Both the position numbers and the translations under genes were made by a program. Positions 18,903-29,200 of a stretch of 64,000 bases of DNA are shown here, in pieces. A model generated the notes under the pieces. That model had not been told where the DNA came from. It saw nothing but the letters and a program-made list of their open reading frames with translations, and made no database searches. Each line of letters opens with the position of its first letter. Within the stretch, counting starts at the first letter, position 1. Origin of the DNA: Flavobacteriales bacterium (GTDB taxonomy: Bacteria; Bacteroidota; Bacteroidia; Flavobacteriales_F; PHOS-HE28); assembly GCA_016718655.1 (NCBI GenBank), contig JADKCV010000004.1, forward strand, positions 1 to 64,000. The letters run 5' to 3'.

Positions 18903-19781
18903 TCACCTGTTGACCAGGTCATCCAATGCACGGATGAGCGCCGTGGACACAGGGTGGTCCAACTTGCGAGCGAACAGCTTCCCGGACCGCTTGATGGCAT
19001 CCAGATCACGCATGTCCAGCACAGCCGGGTTGTTCCCGTCACGTGGCGTCCAGTCCATATAGCGGAGATGGTCGTTCACCACGAAGGAGGCGAAGGGGCT
19101 GTTCATGACCAGTGTGGGGAACAGGACCTCCTCGGGCACATGTGTCATGCTCAGGCTGCGCAAGAGGTCCGGTCGTGCATCCACTACGCGAAGTACCTCC
19201 TGCACACAGTTGCGCGTCAGGCTCCACCAGGATGAGCCACCGAACAAGGGGGGTAAATGAGAGATCGAACGGGATATGCCGAGGCGTGATTGCACCTCAA
19301 GGAACAAGTCGCGAAGACGTCGTTGACGATCCGACCGAAGATCCAGCAGGTCCAGTGGATGATAACGGGTCAACCGGTCCAGCCCGCCTCCTTTCCAGTA
19401 TGGCGTGGGAAGCGGGAAGTGTAACAAGTACTCAGTGGTCGGCCGTTGCTCGAAAAAAGCGCGGAATTCGGCATGCGGAACCACAGGGCGATCGCTCCCA
19501 CTGATCAGGTGAAGTCGTTCAGCGCGACCTTCGGATACTGCGATCCGAGCGAGGTCCAGCATGGCCAAGAGATGCGCTCGACCACCCCAACGTACCCGGT
19601 ATTGGCGGCTCACGTACCTCACCGTGGGATATTCAGACAAGGCCTTCAGTTCGTCGGCCGAGAACGATGAACGGCGGTCGATGTGAAGGTATACCGGTCC
19701 GGAAGGATCCAATGACCGGAGGAGTTCCAGCAGGGCTGCCGGGTCCCGGTAGGCGGTGATCAGGAAGGCGTGCTGCACCAT
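18903..19781 (-). CDS. Core-2/I-branching-type glycosyltransferase (GT14 family)
   Basis: The start MVQHAFLITAYRDP at 19781 gives 292 aa; the upstream in-frame extension lacks family sequence. Motifs of beta-1,6-N-acetylglucosaminyltransferase/xylosyltransferase-type enzymes are VYLHIDRRSSF, 'LHLISGSDRPVVPHAEF', 'FGGSSWWSLTRNCV', 'HVPEEVLFPTLVMNSPF'. In bacteria these add a sugar branch to a surface glycan or glycolipid. No signal peptide is visible, so it is probably cytoplasmic or membrane-associated. It is convergent with guaB across a 45-base gap that holds only a weak 5-bp GC hairpin. Confidence 0.8.
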   Translation of the reverse strand: MVQHAFLITAYRDPAALLELLRSLDPSGPVYLHIDRRSSFSADELKALSEYPTVRYVSRQYRVRWGGRAHLLAMLDLARIAVSEGRAERLHLISGSDRPVVPHAEFRAFFEQRPTTEYLLHFPLPTPYWKGGGLDRLTRYHPLDLLDLRSDRQRRLRDLFLEVQSRLGISRSISHLPPLFGGSSWWSLTRNCVQEVLRVVDARPDLLRSLSMTHVPEEVLFPTLVMNSPFASFVVNDHLRYMDWTPRDGNNPAVLDMRDLDAIKRSGKLFARKLDHPVSTALIRALDDLVNR

Positions 19782-19897
19782 CGGCCAAGGGATGGTTCTA
19801 CGCTGTCCCTCGGATAACGCCAGCAAGGTAGGTGGCAAGTCGGTGATCTTGATCAATTTAACGCCCCACGGTTCATCCATCAGGCGGGGTGATCGGT

Positions 19898-19905
19898 TAC
19901 ATTTG
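19898..19905 (+). promoter_or_regulatory. -7 promoter element TACATTTG for the PPIase operon
   Basis: A perfect TAnnTTTG 31 bases upstream of the first PPIase gene, in the gap that separates it from the divergent glycosyltransferase gene. Confidence 0.5.
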
Positions 19906-19936
19906 CCACCCCTCAAACGACCTTATTCTTAGGAAC

Positions 19937-22090
19937 ATGGAGAAGATGAAGTACATGATCGCTGGTGTGATCGGACTGTTCTGTGGTGTGCTTACAGCGC
20001 AGCCCGGTGTTCAGGACCCGGTGCTCATGACCGTGGATGGCGTCGTCGTCCCCCGGTCCGAGTTCGAGGCGATATACAAGAAGAACAACAAGGATGCTGC
20101 CGTAACCAAGGAGGCTCTTGACGAGTACTTGGAACTCTTCACCAACTACAAACTGAAGGTGCGAGCTGCAGAGTCGCTCGGCATGGATACGGTATCCAAG
20201 TTCAGGAATGAACTTGACGGATATCGAAAGCAGCTGGCACGACCATACCTGATCGACCGTGAATTGAACGACGCGTTGCTTCGCGAAGCACATGATCGTT
20301 CGCTAACCGAGGTTCGTGCTTCACACATCCTGGTGTCGGTCGCGCCTGAAGCCCCTCCCGAGGATACGCTTGCCGCTTGGAAGAAGATCGCGGCGATCCG
20401 TGAGCGGGTGGTCGGTGGCGCGGATTTCGCATCCGTCGCGAAGGAGAAAGGTGGCTCGGACGACCCGAGCGCTGCCAAGAATGGTGGCGATCTGGGTTAC
20501 TTCACCGCGCTGCAGATGGTCTATCCCTTCGAATCGGCCGCCTTTGCGACGCCAGTAGGTCAGGTGAGCATGCCCGTGCGCACCCGCTTCGGATACCACA
20601 TCATCAAGGTGGTGGACAAGCGTCCGGCTCGCGGTTCCATGAAAGCCGCCCATATCATGCTGCGCAGCACGGATCAGGATACCCCTGAGAAGCAGGCTGA
20701 AATGGAGAAACGGGTGCGCGAGATCCATGCCCAGATCACGGATGGCCGCATCACGTTCGAAGATGCGGCGCTCAAGTACAGCGAGGATGAAAGTTCCAAT
20801 ACGAAGGGTGGCGAACTACCACAGTTCAGCACAGGAAAGATGATCGAGGAGTTCGAGGACGCGGCATTCGCCCTTGCTGCCAATGGTGCTGTCAGCCAAC
20901 CGGTGCGATCACGTTTCGGCTGGCACATCATCAAACGGCTCGAACATACTCCTCCTGCCAACTTTGATGCGGCCAAGACCGAATTGAAGAACAAGATCTC
21001 ACGTGATAGTCGCTCCGAGCGTACGAAGAAGGTGTTCCTTGACCGATTGAAGAAGGAGTATGGGTTCATCACGTACCCTTCCGCGTTGAAGAAGGTCCAG
21101 GCGTTGTTGGACACAAACATCTTCCGGAAAGGCACAGCAGTGAATGACACGCTCGTGCGAAAGGACCTGGTCGAAGGCCCCTTCATGAAAGGGAAGCTCA
21201 ACTACCGTCGTGAGCTGATCGGCGCCATCAGCGGTGGGCGACTCGTCGCTGTTCGGAGCCGGCAGTACGAGGAAATGACCCAGACCATGTCCGATACCGT
21301 CGTCGTGCGCGAAGTGGCGGAAGGCTGGGCCTATGACCGCAAGAAAGCAGCGAAGCTTACCAAGCCCGTATTCACGTTCGCCAATGTGACCGTCACCCAA
21401 CGGGACCTGCTGGACCGCTTGGAGTCAGCCCAGCGTCGCGAGCGCCAAGTTGATATGAAGGAATATGTGGAGCAACGCATGCAGGAGTTCGCCGATGAAC
21501 GAGTGCTGGCCTACGAGGATTCACGCTTGGAGGAAAAGTACCCGGATTTCCGGATGCTGATGAAGGAATACCGGGATGGTATCCTGTTGTTCGAGCTCAC
21601 CGACCAGAAGGTCTGGGGACGCGCGGTGCGCGATACGGTCGGTCTGCAAGGCTTCCATGCTGCGCACTTGAACGATCATATGTGGCCCGTCCGGTACGAC
21701 GCCGATATCTACACGTGCGCGAATGCCAAGGTCGCCACTCAACTTAGGGGCCTATTGAAGAAGGGGAAGCGCGGTGGTGACCTTACCGCTGTCATCAACG
21801 CGAAGGATCCCTTGGCCCTTTCCATTGATTCGGATTATTTCACGATCGAACAGAAGCCGTTCCTGTCCCAGTTGAACAAGGTGGGACTCAGCAATGACCT
21901 TTCGGTCAACGGCCAAGTGATCGTGGTGGATGTGAAGAAGATGATGGAGCCTGCACCGAAAGCACTTGAGGAGGCACGTGGAGCGATCACTGCGGCATAC
22001 CAGGACAGCCTCGAGAAGGAATGGATCACTGAATTGCGATCGAAGTACCCCGTAACGGTGAACAAGGACATCCTGTATTCCATCAAGTGA
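19937..22090 (+). CDS. Periplasmic peptidylprolyl isomerase with two parvulin domains
   Basis: 717 aa. Signal peptide MKYMIAGVIGLFCGVLTAQ (alternative Met at 19946). After a SurA-like N-terminal helical region come two rotamase (PpiC/parvulin) domains at about residues 125-230 and 235-345. Each has the hallmark end 'VRTRFGYHIIKVVDKRP' or 'VRSRFGWHIIKRLEHTP' and 'HILVSV' or 'HIMLRS' beginnings. The C-terminal 370 residues are charged and helical, with a further degenerate chaperone-like part. The role is folding of outer-membrane or secreted proteins in the periplasm. Its stop overlaps the next gene start (ATGA-like), so it heads a three-gene folding operon. Confidence 0.9.
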   Translation: MEKMKYMIAGVIGLFCGVLTAQPGVQDPVLMTVDGVVVPRSEFEAIYKKNNKDAAVTKEALDEYLELFTNYKLKVRAAESLGMDTVSKFRNELDGYRKQLARPYLIDRELNDALLREAHDRSLTEVRASHILVSVAPEAPPEDTLAAWKKIAAIRERVVGGADFASVAKEKGGSDDPSAAKNGGDLGYFTALQMVYPFESAAFATPVGQVSMPVRTRFGYHIIKVVDKRPARGSMKAAHIMLRSTDQDTPEKQAEMEKRVREIHAQITDGRITFEDAALKYSEDESSNTKGGELPQFSTGKMIEEFEDAAFALAANGAVSQPVRSRFGWHIIKRLEHTPPANFDAAKTELKNKISRDSRSERTKKVFLDRLKKEYGFITYPSALKKVQALLDTNIFRKGTAVNDTLVRKDLVEGPFMKGKLNYRRELIGAISGGRLVAVRSRQYEEMTQTMSDTVVVREVAEGWAYDRKKAAKLTKPVFTFANVTVTQRDLLDRLESAQRRERQVDMKEYVEQRMQEFADERVLAYEDSRLEEKYPDFRMLMKEYRDGILLFELTDQKVWGRAVRDTVGLQGFHAAHLNDHMWPVRYDADIYTCANAKVATQLRGLLKKGKRGGDLTAVINAKDPLALSIDSDYFTIEQKPFLSQLNKVGLSNDLSVNGQVIVVDVKKMMEPAPKALEEARGAITAAYQDSLEKEWITELRSKYPVTVNKDILYSIK

Positions 22091-22959
22091 TCAGGTATAC
22101 CCGGGGGCCTTGGTTACGGGACATGCTTGTCTTCGCCGTGCTGGCCGCGCTTGTGGTAGGGTGCGTTGATGGGGATGAAGGTGGGGACCCGGTGGTGGCG
22201 ACAGCTTACGATGAGCGATTGCATTGGAGCGACCTACGCCAGGTGATACCAATGGACCTGGACCCGGTGGATAGTGCAGCGATGGCTTCGGCGTACGTGA
22301 CAAGTTGGTTGCAACAACAAGTGGTCCTGCACAAGGCAGAGGAGAATATTGCTGAGGCCGACAAGGATTTTGCACCCAAGTTGAGGGATTACCGGAACTC
22401 GCTGCTCCTGTTCGCCTACGAGCAGGAACTGGTCAACCAGAAGCTTGATACCGTAGTGACGATCGGGACCATGGAGGCCTACTTGGAGGCCAACAAGGTC
22501 GATTTCGAGCTACAGGAGAACATCGCACGTGTCCGATGGCTCAAGCTGAATGTGAGTGACGATCGCACCAGGAGGAAACTTCAAAAAGCCTTCGAACGCG
22601 GCGGGCCCGAGGACATGCGTGAAGTGGAACTATGGGCGGCTCAGAACGGTGTGACGATCAATGACCGCTCCGATACCTGGACCGCTTGGTCGGATCTGCG
22701 TGGTGAATTGCCGATCACGCTCCAGGACCGTGCTGATCTGCTGGAACGCGACCAACGACAGGTGTTCCAAGATGGTGACCAGCTCATTTTGATGGAAGTG
22801 TTGGAGCATCGCGCGAAAGGCACCTTATCACCGTTACCCATGGTGGAACAGGATGTGCGTGCCATCGTGTTGAACCAACGTAAATTGCAGTTGCTTGAAC
22901 GCATGCGACAAGACCTATACCGTGAAGCACTTGACCGACAGGATATCCGCATTCATTGA
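22087..22959 (+). CDS. Lipoprotein, PPIase-like periplasmic chaperone
   Basis: 290 aa with a lipobox (LAALVVGC) at about residues 20-27, so it should be lipidated. The remainder is helical and charged, like the N- and C-terminal chaperone arms of SurA/PpiA proteins ('LQQQVVLHKAEENI', 'LRDYRNSLLLFAYEQELVNQ'), but I see no full parvulin domain. It lies between two parvulin PPIase genes and overlaps both (4 bases upstream, 38 downstream). The position and helix pattern suggest a holdase partner in the same folding pathway; this is inference. Confidence 0.7.
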   Translation: MIRYTRGPWLRDMLVFAVLAALVVGCVDGDEGGDPVVATAYDERLHWSDLRQVIPMDLDPVDSAAMASAYVTSWLQQQVVLHKAEENIAEADKDFAPKLRDYRNSLLLFAYEQELVNQKLDTVVTIGTMEAYLEANKVDFELQENIARVRWLKLNVSDDRTRRKLQKAFERGGPEDMREVELWAAQNGVTINDRSDTWTAWSDLRGELPITLQDRADLLERDQRQVFQDGDQLILMEVLEHRAKGTLSPLPMVEQDVRAIVLNQRKLQLLERMRQDLYREALDRQDIRIH

Positions 22960-24310
22960 GCGTTTGGCGCTGGCACTGTTCGCCATGCTGCCATTGTCAG
23001 GTGAAGCACAGCCTACAGGGCTTCTCATCGATCGCGTAGTAGGCGTTGTGGGCCGGGAGGCGATCCTCCATTCGGACCTGATGGGACGTATGGAACAAGC
23101 CACACAGGGGGGGAGGCCTGCCACGCAAACCATGATCTGTGGGGAACTGGAGGACCTGCTCTATGAGAAGTTGCTTGTGGAACAAGGTCGTCTGGACAGC
23201 GTCGTCGTGGAACAAGGTCAGGTCGACCTTGAACTCGATCGGCGGATACGCTACTTCTCACAACAATTGGGAGGCGATGAGAAGTTGGAAGCCTTCTATG
23301 GCAAATCCGTGACCGAGATCAAGGACGATTTCCGCCCACAGGTGCATGATCAACTGCTGGTACAGACCATGCAACAGAAGGTTTCAGGAGATAGCAGGTT
23401 GACCCCACGAGATGTACAGCGTTTTTTCGACCGCATTCCCGAGGATAGTATTCCTTTCATAAATGCAGAGGTGGAGTATGCCCAACTGGTCAGCATTCCC
23501 AAGCCAAGCGAAGAGGAGGTGAGAAGGGTGCGCCGTAGGATCGAGGAGTACCGCGAGCAAGTGGTGGCAGGAACAAAGGACTTTTGCACGGTGGCCATCC
23601 TCTATTCGGAGGATCCCGGGTCCGCCAAGGAGTGCGGGGACCTCGGCATGGTGCCAGCTGGAGTGATGGTGCCCGAGTTCGATGCAGTGGCGATGAGCCT
23701 GAAGGAGAACGAGGTTTCCCAAGTATTCGAAACACAATACGGATGGCATTTCATGCAGCTGGTGGAAAGGCGAGGGGAGCAGTATCACGCCCGTCACGTC
23801 CTGATGAGACCACAGGTGAGCAGTAGCGATCTGCAACGATCACGCGATCTGCTCGATAGCCTGGCCACGGCCATTCGTTCGGCCAGGATCACTTTCGCAC
23901 AAGCTGCGGCTGAGCATTCCGACGATGAGGAGAGCCGATCGACCAACGGCGTCATGATCGAACCCAACAGTAATTCCGCACGTTGGGACATGGCCTCGCT
24001 GGACCAACAGACCTTCTTCGTCCTTGACAAGTTGGATAAGGGCGCCATTAGTGATCCGCAGTTGGTGGTGATGCCCGATGGGTCGAAAGCCTACAGGCTC
24101 CTGCAATTGCTTCTGCTGACAGAACCCCACAGGGCCAACCTGAAGGACGATTATCGCCTGCTGCAACAGGCCGCAGAGGGTGAGCTTCGCAAGAAGGCCA
24201 TCGATGATTGGGTGAAGGACCGTCTACAGGCCACTTACGTTCGTGTCTCTCCCGACCATGCAGGATGTCAATTCCTGCATCAGTGGGTTCCCTTGGCCAC
24301 CAAGGAGTGA
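22922..24310 (+). CDS. SurA-like periplasmic peptidylprolyl isomerase
   Basis: I choose GTG at 22922, which gives a signal peptide (LALALFAMLPLSGEAQ) followed at once by the SurA N-terminal core 'LIDRVVGVVGREAILHSDL'. The product is 462 aa. A parvulin domain lies around residues 180-275 ('FCTVAILYSEDPGSAKECGD', 'VFETQYGWHFMQLVERRG') and a second, degenerate one at about 280-390 ('HARHVLMRPQVSSSDL'). SurA proteins escort outer-membrane beta-barrels across the periplasm. Its start overlaps the lipoprotein gene by 38 bases, so the three genes are translationally coupled. A MoxR ATPase gene follows, a common order in this phylum. Confidence 0.85.
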   Translation: MKHLTDRISAFIERLALALFAMLPLSGEAQPTGLLIDRVVGVVGREAILHSDLMGRMEQATQGGRPATQTMICGELEDLLYEKLLVEQGRLDSVVVEQGQVDLELDRRIRYFSQQLGGDEKLEAFYGKSVTEIKDDFRPQVHDQLLVQTMQQKVSGDSRLTPRDVQRFFDRIPEDSIPFINAEVEYAQLVSIPKPSEEEVRRVRRRIEEYREQVVAGTKDFCTVAILYSEDPGSAKECGDLGMVPAGVMVPEFDAVAMSLKENEVSQVFETQYGWHFMQLVERRGEQYHARHVLMRPQVSSSDLQRSRDLLDSLATAIRSARITFAQAAAEHSDDEESRSTNGVMIEPNSNSARWDMASLDQQTFFVLDKLDKGAISDPQLVVMPDGSKAYRLLQLLLLTEPHRANLKDDYRLLQQAAEGELRKKAIDDWVKDRLQATYVRVSPDHAGCQFLHQWVPLATKE

Positions 24311-24355
24311 GCATCCCATCCCCAGTTCCACTTCCGATCCGCACAAACCAGCCCG

Positions 24356-25318
24356 ATGACAAGCAACAATGACGTTCGCGCAGTGGAACTCTTCGGCCAG
24401 CACTATGCGCGGTTGAAGAAGGAGGTCAACAAGGTCATTATCGGCCAGGACGAGGTCGTCGATCAAGTGTTGATGGGCATCTTTTCCAAGGGTCACTGCC
24501 TTCTGGTAGGTGTACCCGGCCTTGCCAAGACACTTTTGGTGAACACCGTGTCACGCGCCTTGGGTCTGACGTTCAATCGGATCCAGTTCACTCCTGATCT
24601 GATGCCGAGCGATATCATTGGATCGGAGATCCTTGATCAGGACCGCCAGTTCCGCTTTGTGAAGGGCCCCGTTTTTGCGAATATCATCCTCGCCGACGAG
24701 ATCAATCGTACCCCACCGAAGACACAAGCGGCTTTGTTGGAAGCGATGCAGGAACGTATGGTCACCGCCGCTGGTCAGACCCATATACTGCCTGATCCCT
24801 TCTTCGTGCTCGCTACACAGAACCCCATCGAGCAGGAAGGGACCTATCCGCTTCCCGAAGCGCAATTGGATCGCTTCATGTTCAACATCTGGGTGGATTA
24901 CCCCACGTATGAAGAAGAATTGGCAGTTGTGAAGGCGACGACCGGTGCTTCTCAACCTGTTGTGGAACATGTGCTTTCAGCAGCTGAGATAATGGAATAT
25001 CAAGGCTTGGTGCGACGTGTGCCCGTCACTGACAATGTGATGGAGTATGCGGTGAAGTTGGTAGGTCGCACGCGACCCGGCAGTCCTACTTCGCCCACTG
25101 TGATCAATGACCACGTGAGTTGGGGGGCTGGACCCAGGGCTTCACAATACTTGGTGGTCGGGGCCAAGGCACATGCCTTGGCGCGAGGTCGTTTTTCGCC
25201 GGACATCGCCGATGTTCAAGCGGTGGCGCTGCCCATCCTGCGCCATCGCTTGGTGCGGAACTACAAGGCAGAAGCGGAAGGGGTGACCGTGGAGCGGATC
25301 GTGGCCGGGATCCTTTGA
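24356..25318 (+). CDS. MoxR-family AAA+ ATPase
   Basis: 320 aa. Walker A 'LLVGVPGLAKTLLV', Walker B 'IILADEINRTPPKTQAALLE', sensor 1 'VLATQNPIEQEGTYPLPEAQ', and the C-terminal lid 'GPRASQYLVVGAKAHAL' define the MoxR subfamily. These are chaperone-like ATPases that mature metal- or cofactor-containing or VWA-domain proteins, often with a DUF58 partner. No DUF58 or VWA gene follows here; instead a T9SS secreted protein begins 85 bases later. It lies 45 bases after the SurA-like gene and may be the last gene of that operon. Confidence 0.9.
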   Translation: MTSNNDVRAVELFGQHYARLKKEVNKVIIGQDEVVDQVLMGIFSKGHCLLVGVPGLAKTLLVNTVSRALGLTFNRIQFTPDLMPSDIIGSEILDQDRQFRFVKGPVFANIILADEINRTPPKTQAALLEAMQERMVTAAGQTHILPDPFFVLATQNPIEQEGTYPLPEAQLDRFMFNIWVDYPTYEEELAVVKATTGASQPVVEHVLSAAEIMEYQGLVRRVPVTDNVMEYAVKLVGRTRPGSPTSPTVINDHVSWGAGPRASQYLVVGAKAHALARGRFSPDIADVQAVALPILRHRLVRNYKAEAEGVTVERIVAGIL

Positions 25319-25360
25319 TCGGGGGTGGTCGATGTGATTGTACGAGAAGCCCCGTTGCTC

Positions 25361-25368
25361 TACCTTTG
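25361..25368 (+). promoter_or_regulatory. -7 promoter element TACCTTTG
   Basis: A perfect TAnnTTTG 35 bases upstream of the secreted-protein cluster. An ATTG at 25337-25340, 20 bases upstream of the element, could be a degenerate -33 (TTTG) box. This may drive the following genes. Confidence 0.55.
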
Positions 25369-25403
25369 GAAGGGCGGGAATATGAACTACCGCCCGGTCA
25401 CCG

Positions 25404-26219
25404 ATGAAATCCAGTTCCTGCATCTTGCGTTCCGGTCTCGCCTGCTCCACGTTGGTCTTGGGCACCATGGCCGCTGCTCAGTTACCGCTAGTGGACGTCA
25501 CGTGGTCCGTGTTACCCACTCAGCAGGTGGAAGTACGCATGCGTCCGGATGGACCGTTCAGTTCACTGTTCTCCTCTGAGGTGTTCACCGTCCGGTGGTT
25601 GGATACGGGAGAACAAGGCTTGGGTGCCATCTCCCAGGATCCCGAATACTTCGTTTGTGTTCCGGTGAGTAAGTCGGGTCCGGAGCAGGTTTCCGGCATT
25701 TATCGCTACCAGATCTTCCAAGGAAGTTCGCTCACCACGTTTGCCGATGCTGAGTTGAACTGGGAGGCCGACCAGGAATATGTCATCGCACGGATCGCCA
25801 TACTCAATGGATCCGGGTTCTTTGAGATCGTGAATGATGAATGGACCGGAGAGATCACGAACAATGGTGACTTTTATGTTTCACTGGAAGGTCAGGACAG
25901 GACCGGTGAGATCTACAATTTGTTCACGGAGGTCGATCGCTTGGATCAGGTAGGGATCGATGTGGACCTGATGCCGAACCCGGCTACAACAATGACCACC
26001 TTCAGGTCGGAATTGGCGGTTCCGATCAAAGGAGCCGAGCTTCAGATACTCGACGCCACTGGAAGGGTCATATGGAGCGTTCACCGTGACCTCCCCGCTG
26101 GCGCCTACCAAGAGGTCATCGACCTGATGGGCGCATCATCAGGTGCATATTTGCTGCGGGTGCAGCATGCGACGGGCGTCATTACGCGCCAGTTGATCAT
26201 CACCGACCGCAGGTACTGA
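25404..26219 (+). CDS. Small T9SS type A cargo protein with cohesin-like N-terminal domain
   Basis: 271 aa: signal peptide (CILRSGLACSTLVLGTMAAAQ), a 150-residue beta-rich domain, and a type A T9SS sorting domain ('DLMPNPATTMTTFRSEL', 'LQILDATGRVIWSV', 'SGAYLLRVQHATGVITRQL'). The middle domain ('QVEVRMRPDGPFSSLFSSEV', 'FTVRWLDTG', 'NNGDFYVSLEGQDRTGEIY') matches the N-terminal domain of the giant adhesin at 33808 segment by segment. Both keep VRxRxxGxF...VFTVRW at the start and NxDFxxSLxGQ...TGxI at the end. The strand order recalls a cohesin domain, but the identification is inference. First of a five-gene cluster. Confidence 0.75.
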   Translation: MKSSSCILRSGLACSTLVLGTMAAAQLPLVDVTWSVLPTQQVEVRMRPDGPFSSLFSSEVFTVRWLDTGEQGLGAISQDPEYFVCVPVSKSGPEQVSGIYRYQIFQGSSLTTFADAELNWEADQEYVIARIAILNGSGFFEIVNDEWTGEITNNGDFYVSLEGQDRTGEIYNLFTEVDRLDQVGIDVDLMPNPATTMTTFRSELAVPIKGAELQILDATGRVIWSVHRDLPAGAYQEVIDLMGASSGAYLLRVQHATGVITRQLIITDRRY

Positions 26220-26232
26220 ATACCAAGCCGTC

Positions 26233-29200
26233 ATGAATAGGGTAGGACTGGCACTGGCAGGTTCATTGGCCTGTTCAGGCCTTTCGGCTCAAGTTGACAC
26301 CTTCTGGTCCGTTCCTTCTCCCAGCAGGTCGGAGGTGAATGCGGATCGGCAGTTCGTTCCTGAACAGGCTCTGGAGATCGACTTGTCATCCGATCGTCTG
26401 GACCTCCTTTTCGGCCGGAATGTGCAAGGTGTTCATGAGGTTACGTTACCACACCCCTCGGGCACGGTTGAACGGGTACGTTATTGGCCGAACGAGGTCA
26501 TGCATCCCGAACTGGCAGCCCGCTATCCTGGCATCCGGACGTTCTCCGGCGAGAGTTTGGACAGGCCTGGTGTGCAGGTCCGCTTGGACTTGACGGAACA
26601 TGGCTTCCATGCGATGGTAATGGACGATGACCAAGGCTGGTGGTTCATCGACCCCGCTGCCCACGGCATTCAGGGTCGAGCCATCGTGCGTCGAAAGGCG
26701 GACCGGAGGACAGGTGCGGTCACTGCTCCATTCCAATGTACATATGACGAGGTGAACGATCTGACCACCATCGCGCAACAGACCCGTGCATGGATCCAGG
26801 AGATGGGAGCGGATCGCGTAGGGGATTGTCAGGTACGGACCTACCGACTTGCACTGGCATGCACCGGTGAGTACGCCAACTTCCACGGCAGTAATACCAC
26901 GAACAATAACAAGGCTCCTGCCTTGGCCGCCATGGTGACCACCATGAACCGGGTGAACGCCCAGTTCGAGCGCGATGCCACGTTGACCATGGTCCTGGTG
27001 CCGAATACCGACGCACTCATATACCTCGATCCTGCGACCGACCCCTATACCAACGGCAGTGGGTCCACCATGCTGGGCCAGAACCAGAGCACCTGCGACG
27101 CGTTGATCGGAACGGCGAACTACGACATTGGGCATGTGTTCAGCACCGGCGGCGGTGGAATTGCCCAGCTGAACAGTCCGTGCAGTTCATCCGGCAAGGC
27201 CCGTGGCGTGACCGGTTCGAACATGCCTGTGGGTGACGCGTTCGACATCGATTATGTGGCACACGAGATGGGGCACCAATACGGCGCCAACCATACCCAG
27301 AACAATGCATGCAACCGGGCCAGTGCCGCCGCATTCGAGCCGGGAAGTGCCAGTACGATCATGGGCTATGCCGGCATCTGTGCTCCGAATATCCAGGACA
27401 ATTCCGATGCCTATTTCCACGCATATAGCATGCTGGAGATGGCCGCGAACATCACCGTCGGAACATCCAGCACCTGTCCTGTTGTCACCGCAACAGGCAA
27501 TTCGGCTCCTTCGGTCAACGCGGGTATGGATCGTACCATTCCACGAAGCACACCATTCGTCCTTTCGGCCACAGGGAGTGATCCGAATCCAGGAAACGCA
27601 CTGAGCTATTGTTGGGAACAGATGAACAATCAGGTTTCGACCCAGCCCCCGGTCGCAACAAGTGCTAGTGGGCCGAGCTTTCGATCATTTGCGCCGACGA
27701 CAAGCCCGGATCGCCATTTCCCCACGCTCAGTGCCGTTGTTTCAGGCAACACACCGACCTGGGAGGTCCTTTCGAGCGTCGCGCGTACCTTCAACTTCAG
27801 GGTCACTATGCGGGACAATGTGGTGGGAGGAGGTTGTAACGACCAGGATGATATGACGGTCACCGTGGCTGGAAGTGCCGGTCCTTTCCTCGTGTCCCAA
27901 CCCAATACGAACGTGAGCTGGCCTGCGAACTCCACACAGACCGTCACGTGGGATGTTGCAGCTACCAATACTGCGCCTGTGAACTGCGCCAATGTGGACA
28001 TCCTGCTCTCGTTGGATGGAGGATTCACCTATCCGTTCACCCTGCTCGCGGCCACTCCGAATGATGGCAGTCAATTGGTGCTTCTACCGAATATTCCGGC
28101 CACGACCACCGCACGCGTCATGGTGAAAGCGAGCGGCAATATTTTCTATGATATCTCGAATGTCGATTTCGCCATAACCGCGAACAGTTCCCCGGACTAC
28201 ACCCTGAACATCGCCAGTACGACAGTTGCCGTGTGCCAACCGGGGAATGCGGTGTACGACGTGCAGACCGGGTCGGTGTCAGGCTACGTTCAACCAGTGG
28301 TCCTTGGAACAACGGGGCTTCCCAATGGCCTCACAGCCACATTCGGCACGAACCCGGTCATCCCGGGTGGCACTACGACATTGACGATCTCGGGAACGCA
28401 GAACCAGTTGCCGGGCAGTTACGGGTTCGACATCACGGCATCCTCCGCTAGTGGGAACCGAAGCGTTCCTTTGATGCTTGAGTTGAAGAACGTTCCAGGC
28501 ACGGTGCTTCGAACGGCACCGCTCGATGGGGCAGGAGGGGTCACCCCAGGCAGCGCGCTGACCTGGGCTGGCACCACGAGTGCTGATACCTACGCCCTTC
28601 AGATCGCCTCTGATGCGGGAATGGTCAATATCATTGAAACCGCTCAAGGGATCAATTCCACGAGTTACACACCAGGTAGTGCCAGCGATCCGTCCACCAC
28701 CTACCATTGGACCGTCCAAGCAGTGAACGCATGTGGTTTCGGTGAGGTGACGACCCCGTGGTCGTTCACTACCGCAGCGTGTATCCCGGTTCAAGTGCAG
28801 GTCACCATCGATCGATATGGTGATGAAACGACGTGGGAGGTGGTCCAAGGTGCCACCGTCGTCGCTTCGGGTGGTCCATATGCCCAGCTACCTGCGAACG
28901 GGGTCCAGGCACAAGCCCCCTTGGACCTCTGCCTGACTGCGGGTTGTTACGAGTTGAAGGTGTATGACAGTTTTGGTGACGGTAATTGTTGTGCGTACGG
29001 CAACGGTTTCGTGCGTCTTCTCGACGGGAGTGCCACGGTACTGGCGAACGTGAGCCAGGATATCAATGCGGGTGCACCCGCAGTGGTCCCCTTCTGTCTG
29101 ACCGCACAGGTGAGTTTGAACGCCCGTGTTTACTTGGAGGGACCTTTCGTTGTGGCGCAAACCGTCATGCATGACTCGCTTCGGGTCCATGACCACATAC

